From assembly GCA_037147155.1 (NCBI GenBank), contig JBAWVR010000056.1, positions 1-5,125 of the forward strand: DNA of 5,125 nt, in the 5' to 3' direction. Numbering within the stretch: the first letter of the stretch is position 1; every line of letters starts with the position of its first letter. The notes under the pieces are model-generated. The model searched no databases. It was not told where the DNA came from and saw nothing but the letters and a program-made list of their open reading frames with translations. Positions 1 to 5,114 of the stretch are shown here, piece after piece. The stretch comes from JBAWVR01 sp037147155. GTDB lineage: Bacteria > Patescibacteriota > Minisyncoccia > Phycocordibacterales > GWA1-40-21. A program made the translations under genes and the position numbers.

Positions 1-10
1 CATTTATTAT
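1..10. repeat. Left copy of a 10-bp terminal direct repeat
   Basis: CATTTATTAT at 1-10 is identical to the last ten bases of the window. The match ends at exactly ten bases: extending the right copy leftwards gives C, G, T, for which there is no counterpart before position 1. It includes most of the -10 box of the left promoter. Confidence 0.6.
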
Positions 11-34
11 AGTCCTTTATAAAAGACATGTAAA
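6..34 (-). promoter_or_regulatory. Strong sigma70-type promoter reading off the left edge
   Basis: On the minus strand TTTACA (-35, positions 34-29, 5 of 6 to consensus) is followed after exactly 17 bases by a perfect TATAAT (-10, positions 11-6). Transcription would start at or just beyond the left edge, so the target is unseen. If the window closes on itself through its 10-base terminal match, the transcript would run into the right-edge hairpin at 5046-5092. Confidence 0.6.
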
Positions 35-79
35 GGACAATAGGTGTGGATAACTCTGGGCATTTTAAATAAAGGACAA
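12..79. repeat. Three copies of an 8-bp element, TAAAGGAC, around the left promoter
   Basis: GTCCTTTA at 12-19 and TAAAGGAC at 31-38 form a perfect inverted repeat with an 11-base gap. A third copy in direct orientation lies at 70-77. The copies at 31 and 70 match over ten bases (TAAAGGACAA). The inverted pair fills the spacer and overlaps the -35 box of the left promoter, which is typical operator geometry. Origin iterons are the other possibility. The repeats are exact; their function is inferred. Confidence 0.6.
45..53 (-). promoter_or_regulatory. Perfect DnaA box (TTATCCACA on the minus strand)
   Basis: TTATCCACA matches the consensus DnaA-binding nonamer at all nine positions. It sits in CAGAGTTATCCACA (positions 58-45), which as I remember it equals the E. 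coli oriC R4 box with its five flanking bases. It lies between two TAAAGGAC elements and upstream of the left promoter. I see no other perfect DnaA box in the noncoding parts, so this alone does not make an origin; a DnaA-regulated promoter is equally possible. Confidence 0.6.
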
Positions 80-94
80 CTTACTCTAAACTAA

Positions 95-126
95 AACAAA
101 AACCGCCCTCTCGAGCGATTTTTGTT
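95..126 (-). terminator. Rho-independent terminator of the propeller gene
   Basis: On the minus strand AACAAAAATCGC, an 8-base loop and GCGGTTTTTGTT form a 12-bp stem with one G-U pair. It continues into further T's (TTTTTGTTTTAG). It starts 13 bases after the TAA stop. The A-rich 5' arm makes it near-symmetric, so it could also stop transcription from the other direction. Confidence 0.85.
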
Positions 127-139
127 AAAATAGTATGTT

Positions 140-3100
140 TTATTGATATTTGATTGAATATAGGAATACCCCTCCATCATACTCTTTTATCAAGAACTTT
201 GTTTTAAGGTCTTGCGACAAACCTTCATAGGAATATGCACGCACATTTCTCACCATATCTTGATCTGCGATGTTTGGTCTTACTGTCCAACCATCCTCTA
301 GATTCACATCCTGCCAGGTCACACCAAAATCCGTGCTAACTTTATGGGCATGTGTACCTGAATTTAGCGATATGAGTAAGTTACCGTCTGTGTATACTTT
401 TCCATCTGGCACAGTGGTCTTTGGAACAACATTTTTCCAAGTTACTCCGAAATCCTTTGATATCATAGATTGAGCACCTTTTTTAGACACATATTGAATT
501 TTAGCATCAGGAGACATGGCTATAGAAGTGAAACTAATTGAACTATTGATAGCTGAAGCGGTTTTTTGCACCCAGGTCACTCCATAGTCCTTAGAAACTA
601 CCAAACTGTTTCTACTTAATGACATTTGGTATTTCCCGTCTGGTGATATCTTTATGTCAAACCAACCATCAACCTTACCTCTAGCCATCCAAGTAGCGCC
701 ATAATCTGAAGAAACGTATATTTTTCCATCTTTAATTCCGGCAACTTGGTATCTTCCATCAGAAGATAATGAGATTGTAGACCAATTTGCCTTGATACCT
801 GATGGTGTCCAACTGACACCAAAATCCTTCGATGTATATATATTGTTGGAATTTATTCCTACAGTTACGTACCCACCGTTAGCTGAAATACCTAGTGAAG
901 TAGCACCAAAAGGTAGATTTTGAATCACTTTCCATGTCTGTCCAAAATCTTTTGATAGATATGCAACTCCATACAATATAGCTCCTTGATACTGGTTATC
1001 TGGTGTAGCTGTAAAATATCTTGAATCTAAATCGCTCAAAACTATCGTCCAGGTTTTACCAGAGTCAGTGGATACCTGTATTTTATTATCACCTGAAATC
1101 ACCATAACTCTGCCGTCGTTTGACATACTAGACACGGATAATCCGTAATTAGTTTTAGTACCTGTGACTTTTGAAGTCCATGTTTGTCCAAAATCTGATG
1201 AGAAATCAATGGATGAAACATTTTTATTTGCAAATTGATACATACCGTCGGAACTTACGACTTTATTTGCAGGGTTATATTTTGTTACTTTATTTGTCCA
1301 AGTTTTACCATAGTCAGATGACACAAACATACCCTCACTTTCACTGCCTGAGACTATCTGATATCTACCATCCGCTGATATGGCAATTCCTGATCCTTCA
1401 TTTATAAACATCTCCTTGCTTGTCCATGTCTTTCCATAGTCACTGGAAGTAAATATATTTTTATTCCACATATGTACAGCTGTCTGATATTTTCCGTCAG
1501 TAGATGACATGACTATGTGTGACATATAACTACCGCTCAGTTTGTTTTCATACCAAGTCTTACCCGCATCAGAAGATACTCTAACTTTTTCCATTTCGTT
1601 GAGTAATATAGTCTGACCATCATCAGAAACAATCACACTCATAGCTGCAGTATAAATAGTTTCTGGGGCAATATTATTCCAGGTCTCCCCGTAATCTGCA
1701 GAGTACAACAACTTTCCTTTTCCGCCCACACCCTCCATTGTAGTAACCTGAAACTGCCCACTTTTGGACATAGATATATCTCCTATCCAACTTGTTGTAG
1801 CTTTTACAAAAAACGTTTTTCCATAATCAGAAGACACCAACAATTCAGAACCAAGATCACCATTTATTGTAACGTATTTACCATCTTTTGAAATTTCGAA
1901 ATCATAAATATTTTTATCAGCATTAGCAATTGACCAAGTTTTTCCAAAATCAGATGACGTGATCAGATATCCTGCCCACGTTAATATGAATTGATATCGG
2001 CCATTATCTGAAACTTTAATTTTTCTATCATAACTCGAGCTCAGGACAAAATTACTAGTGATTTGGCTAATTTTTGAATCAACTACCTTTTGTTCCATTA
2101 AAAATGTATCCGAAAGAGTTGGACTTCCTATCTTAGTACCAGCAGAATTACTGATGTATAATTTACCATTTATACCAGCTGTTATTTGTACTTTGCCATC
2201 AGCCGACATTTTAATTATCTTCAAGTCGGTGGCATTATTTTTTAGAGACCAAGTTACACCATAGTCGGTTGACATGTAGAGTGGAGAAGGTGTTTCCACT
2301 TTTTCAATAAACGTACTTGTTATTATACTCTGAATTCTTCCATTAGCTGATATCGCTATTCTGTCACTACCAGGATAACCATTAAATCCCTTACCGGTTG
2401 GTGCCATAATAATACTTCTGGTCTTACCATAATCTTTTGAAATGGTAAGACTTGGATAATTGTTTGCAGCACGTGATACAAAAATTACATATTTTCCATC
2501 ATCAGTCATATTAACAGTTGAGGTTGTTTGAATACTTTTTGACCAGGTTTTACCATAATCAAATGACTCCCACATGGCTATACCATTAACAACCATCTGA
2601 TGTTTACCATCACCTGAAATAGCTGCATCAGTTAAACCTAAGCCATTATCAATATCAACGATAGACCATGTATTGCCAAAATCGGAAGATGCTCTCACTC
2701 CCGCGGTTGTCGTTTCAGCAATCTGATATTTACCATCTGGGGATGACCAGGTTGGACTTTGAAAGTATTCGCTATGTTTTTTTTCTACCCATGTTATACC
2801 AAAATCATTAGAAGTAAAGGAGGAATTCTGGCCAAGTATTTGCTGAAATCTACCATCGGGGGACATAAAAAATGATAAGAATCCTGGATTATTTTTATTT
2901 ATCAACCAGGTCTGACCATAATCCGATGATACAAAAACTGTTCCAAGTCTATCAACAGCAGCTTGATATTTACCGGTCTTTGACACTTTTACTGTTTCCC
3001 AAATAGTATTTGCAGGAATTACTACAGTTGATGTAGCTATCTTCGTGATGATTACTGGTGGTTTAGTTTTTGAAGTTGAAGTAGAAATTGTTTGCAGTAT

Positions 3101-4930
3101 TGAAGTTGTTTTTGTTGACCAGGTATTTCCATAGTCATTTGTTGTGTATATATAACCGTTATCTGGGACTGCTACAATATATTTTCCACTTTCAGAAATA
3201 GCAATTGACTGCCAGTTTTTTTTCAAACCCAATACTTCATTCCACTCCTGGCCATAATTACTAACATCAGTTGTATCCAACTTTTCATCTTCTGTTGGAG
3301 TAACAACTGGCGGAACTATAGTTTCACTATTTCCCTGACCATTACCTGGGTTACTTCCTTGATCATCAGCTGGAGGGGTAACTGTGTTGTCTGCTGGCGG
3401 TACGTCATTTCCATTATTTCCCTGACTATTACCTGGGTTACTTCCTTGATCTCCGGCTGGTGGCGTTACTGTATTGCCTGGCGGAGGAACAATTGTTCCT
3501 CCATTTCCCTGACCGCCTGCTGGAGGAGTTGTATCTTGTTCATCATCCTGACTACCCGCTGGAGGAGTCACTGTATTTCCTGCAGGTGGAACAACCGTAG
3601 GTGCAGTCACCAAAGTATTCATATCTACATCAATGCTGGTATTACCTCTGGAATTTTTGATGATTATATTACAAACATGTTTAGCAGTAAGAGCTGGTGA
3701 TGTCATGATCAGTTTGGTTCTAGACGATCCGGTGATTGCTTTTAGAACTACTGGGCTATCTGCACCATCCAATTTACAAGTATTGGTAGTAGTGACCGGG
3801 TAAAATCTTGCCCCTGTAATTGTTATCTTGTATTTCCCTTCTGTGCCAGTCGCGGTCACACCAGTAGCAATCGGCATGTATTCACCAACAATAGTAACAA
3901 AACTTCCTTTAGTAAAATTATTGGTATTTAGAATTGCGTCTGAAGTAGTGGCGATTTCATATTTGTAGTTACCAGCAAAAAGATTATTGGTTGGAATGGT
4001 AACACGCATGATGGCGGAAAAAGTTCCTGTCTTATCGATTGTGTTTACATTTGTCTTAGAAGATACTGAATAGAGAGCTTCTTTCAAACCTACCACCTTG
4101 TGTCCTGCTCCCGGCACAGATATATCTGCTTTACTATTAGTTAGTTTCCATGCAAATCCGTTATCCAAAAGTAATTGCTTCACATCACTGATTTGACCTG
4201 GGGTTTTGATACTAACAGCGAAGTCACCAACCAATTGAGTAGTAGTGCCAACAGTACTCCAATATGTACGTACGCCAGTCAAAGCAGTGCTGGTCGCGGT
4301 GATTGTATCTTTTGAACCACGAGTCGTGTCTACAACAACAAAGGCTCTCGCTTCGGCTGCCTTAGCTTCGGTGATAACACCAGTAGAAATAAATAGTTCA
4401 ACGAGCTGAGATTTGGTAATTTTTGGTTTTTCTGTGGTACCTCCGGTAGACATAGAATTCAAAACTTTGATTGTTGCTTCGTCAACGACACCAGTATCTG
4501 GCAAATTATTTTTTATTTGAAATGCTTTTACACCAGCGATAGTTATTGGTCCAAATACATCATTGACCGGTGTAATATTCATGGCGATTTTCATCGCTGT
4601 TACATCGGCACCAGTGTCCCCCGCTTTCAATTCTTTGGTGAACACATATGGAGTAACAGTTGAATCAGAATTTCCTGTCACAGCTGATCGGGCAGCTGTT
4701 GCTTGTGCTGACAAGATTATACCCTTTGAAATCAAAGAGTTTGTCAGCTCGAGCATCTCTGTGTTGGACAACAATCTTGGAACAGCAATTACCGCAGCCA
4801 ATGATTGCGTATTTATACTGTCAACAATACTCAAAGCCACCATGTACTGGTTAACACCGAGTGACACAGATAATATTGCTACCAAACCAACTATACCTGT
4901 CACCAAATTTCTATCGAGATCTTTAAACAT
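140..4930 (-). CDS. Giant membrane-anchored surface protein: PG-binding domain, IPT/TIG-like domain and a 21-22-blade Asp-box propeller array
   Basis: The 1596-residue protein has a Lys/Asp/Arg-containing N-terminus and a hydrophobic segment at about residues 9-36, read as a signal anchor or uncleaved signal peptide. A PG_binding_1-type domain follows at 95-160, with a helical motif on each side (62-84 and 176-198). Next come an unrecognised β-rich region (about 205-350), an IPT/TIG-like domain (352-437), a Pro/Gly/Asn linker (446-555), Asp-box blades (567-1545) and a non-blade tail (1546-1596). Blades carry S-x-D-G-K/R-Y-Q, then about 25 residues later S-x-D-x-G-x-T-W. By family knowledge, Asp boxes mark β-propeller hairpins (BNR, sialidase, sortilin and Ycf48-like proteins). 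No sialidase FRIP motif or other catalytic signature is visible, so a structural or adhesive role outside the membrane is the best inference. ATG at 4930 is chosen because it opens directly into the hydrophobic segment; the next Met (residue 30) would destroy it. The stop is TAA. The gene is monocistronic in this window, with its own promoter candidate and terminator. The ORF is certain, the domain calls good, and the biological role unknown. Confidence 0.95.
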   Translation of the reverse strand: MFKDLDRNLVTGIVGLVAILSVSLGVNQYMVALSIVDSINTQSLAAVIAVPRLLSNTEMLELTNSLISKGIILSAQATAARSAVTGNSDSTVTPYVFTKELKAGDTGADVTAMKIAMNITPVNDVFGPITIAGVKAFQIKNNLPDTGVVDEATIKVLNSMSTGGTTEKPKITKSQLVELFISTGVITEAKAAEARAFVVVDTTRGSKDTITATSTALTGVRTYWSTVGTTTQLVGDFAVSIKTPGQISDVKQLLLDNGFAWKLTNSKADISVPGAGHKVVGLKEALYSVSSKTNVNTIDKTGTFSAIMRVTIPTNNLFAGNYKYEIATTSDAILNTNNFTKGSFVTIVGEYMPIATGVTATGTEGKYKITITGARFYPVTTTNTCKLDGADSPVVLKAITGSSRTKLIMTSPALTAKHVCNIIIKNSRGNTSIDVDMNTLVTAPTVVPPAGNTVTPPAGSQDDEQDTTPPAGGQGNGGTIVPPPGNTVTPPAGDQGSNPGNSQGNNGNDVPPADNTVTPPADDQGSNPGNGQGNSETIVPPVVTPTEDEKLDTTDVSNYGQEWNEVLGLKKNWQSIAISESGKYIVAVPDNGYIYTTNDYGNTWSTKTTSILQTISTSTSKTKPPVIITKIATSTVVIPANTIWETVKVSKTGKYQAAVDRLGTVFVSSDYGQTWLINKNNPGFLSFFMSPDGRFQQILGQNSSFTSNDFGITWVEKKHSEYFQSPTWSSPDGKYQIAETTTAGVRASSDFGNTWSIVDIDNGLGLTDAAISGDGKHQMVVNGIAMWESFDYGKTWSKSIQTTSTVNMTDDGKYVIFVSRAANNYPSLTISKDYGKTRSIIMAPTGKGFNGYPGSDRIAISANGRIQSIITSTFIEKVETPSPLYMSTDYGVTWSLKNNATDLKIIKMSADGKVQITAGINGKLYISNSAGTKIGSPTLSDTFLMEQKVVDSKISQITSNFVLSSSYDRKIKVSDNGRYQFILTWAGYLITSSDFGKTWSIANADKNIYDFEISKDGKYVTINGDLGSELLVSSDYGKTFFVKATTSWIGDISMSKSGQFQVTTMEGVGGKGKLLYSADYGETWNNIAPETIYTAAMSVIVSDDGQTILLNEMEKVRVSSDAGKTWYENKLSGSYMSHIVMSSTDGKYQTAVHMWNKNIFTSSDYGKTWTSKEMFINEGSGIAISADGRYQIVSGSESEGMFVSSDYGKTWTNKVTKYNPANKVVSSDGMYQFANKNVSSIDFSSDFGQTWTSKVTGTKTNYGLSVSSMSNDGRVMVISGDNKIQVSTDSGKTWTIVLSDLDSRYFTATPDNQYQGAILYGVAYLSKDFGQTWKVIQNLPFGATSLGISANGGYVTVGINSNNIYTSKDFGVSWTPSGIKANWSTISLSSDGRYQVAGIKDGKIYVSSDYGATWMARGKVDGWFDIKISPDGKYQMSLSRNSLVVSKDYGVTWVQKTASAINSSISFTSIAMSPDAKIQYVSKKGAQSMISKDFGVTWKNVVPKTTVPDGKVYTDGNLLISLNSGTHAHKVSTDFGVTWQDVNLEDGWTVRPNIADQDMVRNVRAYSYEGLSQDLKTKFLIKEYDGGVFLYSIKYQ
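296..3265 (-). repeat. Asp-box blade array, 22 repeats of about 41 residues (residues 556-1545)
   Basis: Asp boxes start at residues 597, 668, 707, 748, 789, 831, 887, 992, 1033, 1077, 1119, 1162, 1204, 1244, 1287, 1326, 1367, 1407, 1446, 1491 and 1532, with a degenerate copy (SNSAGTKI) at 927. Most spacings are 39-45 residues; the exceptions are 71 (after the first), 56 (831 to 887) and 65 (927 to 992). Two boxes have lost the Trp: SKDYGKTR at 831 and SSDYGKTF at 1033. Most blades also carry an upstream S-x-D-G-K-Y-Q motif. The blades are clearly related as protein but well diverged as DNA, so most duplications are old. The 14 boxes from 992 to 1532 are regularly spaced, which suits two seven-bladed propellers; the seven from 668 to 927 would make a third. 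Confidence 0.9.
3266..3595 (-). repeat. Pro/Gly/Asn-rich low-complexity linker with an 87-bp tandem unit (residues 446-555)
   Basis: Two full 29-residue units (481-509 and 510-538) share VPP-x-x-NTVTPPA-x-DQGSNPGN and QGN. A diverged longer unit precedes them and a truncated one follows. In the DNA, TTCCCTGAC recurs at 3331, 3418 and 3505, exactly 87 bases apart, and the first two copies are nearly identical over more than 30 bases. The exact register suggests recent duplication by slippage or recombination. The linker probably works as a flexible, extended stalk between the wall-bound N-terminus and the propellers. Confidence 0.85.
3620..3877 (-). other. IPT/TIG-like immunoglobulin-fold domain, residues about 352-437
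   Basis: The stretch reads like an IPT/TIG sandwich: a KYKITITGARFYP opening strand and turn, a central CKLDG strand, an LIMTSPAL strand and a closing CNIIIKNSRGNTS strand. It holds Cys385 and Cys420, the only two cysteines I find in the protein, on strands that could be bridged. Such domains usually act as rigid spacers in surface proteins. The call rests on pattern, not on a profile search. Confidence 0.5.
4451..4648 (-). other. PG_binding_1-type peptidoglycan-binding domain, residues 95-160
   Basis: The residues fit the family pattern closely: LKAGDTGADVTAMK, then VFGPIT, then GVKAFQIKNNLPDTGVVDEAT and a terminal LN. Hallmarks are the G-D-x-G-x-D-V start, the F-G-P-x-T turn, the A-F-Q helix and L-P-x-T-G-V-V-D-x-x-T. 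In known proteins this three-helix module binds peptidoglycan, so here it probably fixes the protein to the wall just outside the membrane anchor. Confidence 0.85.
4823..4906 (-). other. N-terminal hydrophobic segment (signal anchor or signal peptide), residues 9-36
   Basis: The coded segment begins LVTGIVGLVAILSVSLGV and continues through NQYMVALSIV, preceded by MFKDLDRN with a Lys and an Arg. This is long enough to span a membrane. No convincing signal-peptidase I site, lipobox or prepilin cleavage site is obvious, so a retained signal anchor is favoured. It would place the rest of the protein outside the cytoplasmic membrane. Confidence 0.7.
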
Positions 4931-4989
4931 TTTATAATTTTTTAAAACCGACTTTAGTAAAGAACTTTTATTTTTCAGTAAATAAAAAT
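4931..4989 (-). promoter_or_regulatory. AT-rich leader without a Shine-Dalgarno
   Basis: The last 20 bases before the ATG are TTTTAAAAAATTATAAA-like, and no GGAGG or AAGGA-type motif occurs at 5-12 bases. Initiation probably relies on an unstructured A/U-rich leader. TTTACT recurs on the minus strand at 4961-4956, 4982-4977 and 5024-5019, spaced 21 and 42 bases; the last is the proposed -35 box. Confidence 0.4.
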
Positions 4990-4995
4990 TAATTA

Positions 4996-5024
4996 TTTAT
5001 ATTTTTAATCCAACAATCAGTAAA
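4996..5024 (-). promoter_or_regulatory. Candidate promoter of the propeller gene
   Basis: On the minus strand TTTACT (positions 5024-5019, 4 of 6 to TTGACA) is followed after 17 bases by TATAAA (5001-4996, 5 of 6 to TATAAT). The predicted start near 4989 gives a leader of about 58 bases. The region is very AT-rich, which raises the chance of a false match. Its place between the upstream hairpin and the start codon supports it. Confidence 0.45.
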
Positions 5025-5038
5025 TTAAAAATATAAAC

Positions 5039-5092
5039 AAAAAATGAGACTTGCGAAAATAATTTATTTGAAAATTATTTTCTCAACGTCTC
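5039..5092 (-). terminator. Long hairpin with T-run, rho-independent terminator on the minus strand
   Basis: Arms at 5046-5065 and 5072-5092 pair over about 19 bp with one mismatch and one bulge around a 6-base loop. On the minus strand the stem ends in GTCTC and is followed by ATTTTTTG (six T's, 5044-5039). There is no T-run on the plus strand, so it acts on minus-strand transcription. It would insulate the propeller gene from whatever is transcribed at the right edge. The centre of the stem is AT-rich, the base GAGAC/GTCTC stronger. Confidence 0.7.
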
Positions 5093-5114
5093 GTGGAGAA
5101 GTAAACACTCTATG
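5039..5114 (-). ncRNA. Possible short terminator-ended RNA (about 76 nt)
   Basis: The right edge shows ATAAT (5125-5121), five of six bases of a -10 box. If base 5126 were A on the plus strand, or the molecule closes on the left end, this becomes the perfect TATAAT that follows TTTACA at 17 bp. From a start near 5114, transcription would meet the hairpin and T-run after about 76 bases. The first ATG (5118) stops after two codons. A short UUCUC segment at 5101-5097 could pair with GAGAA inside the hairpin's 5' arm as an alternative fold. No known RNA family is recognised. A gene tail is the competing reading. Confidence 0.25.

Noticed and set aside
296..3265. Sialidase (neuraminidase) enzyme, because of the many Asp boxes.
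   Set aside because: No F/Y-R-I-P motif, arginine triad pattern or nucleophile Tyr/Glu arrangement is evident. The number of boxes far exceeds the four or five of sialidases, and Asp boxes are structural rather than catalytic.
296..3265. Sortilin/VPS10 ten-bladed propeller.
   Set aside because: The box count and the break at 927-992 fit sevens better than tens, and no cysteine-rich 10CC module follows; the region has no cysteines.
3317..3600. CRISPR-like array suggested by regular repeats in the DNA.
   Set aside because: The 87-bp units are contiguous, in frame and code for a Pro/Gly/Asn linker; there are no unique spacers between short repeats.
3359..3700. Plus-strand open frame of 113 codons.
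   Set aside because: It is antisense to the Pro/Gly-rich linker, with a Trp/Arg/Ile-skewed composition expected from reversed repeat codons.
140..4930. Alternative genetic code (TGA as Gly, as in Gracilibacteria/SR1).
   Set aside because: The frame is fully open under the standard code and ends in TAA. Glycines are coded by GGN, so nothing calls for recoding, although TGA use cannot be tested here.
4563..4937. Plus-strand open frame of 124 codons.
   Set aside because: It lies wholly opposite the N-terminal coding region, which has a strong domain match on the minus strand; no ribosome site or homology is visible.
4954..4982. Second promoter for the large gene (TTTACT, 17 bp, TACTAA).
   Set aside because: The -10 box matches at only three of six positions; the upstream TTTACT/TATAAA pair is better.
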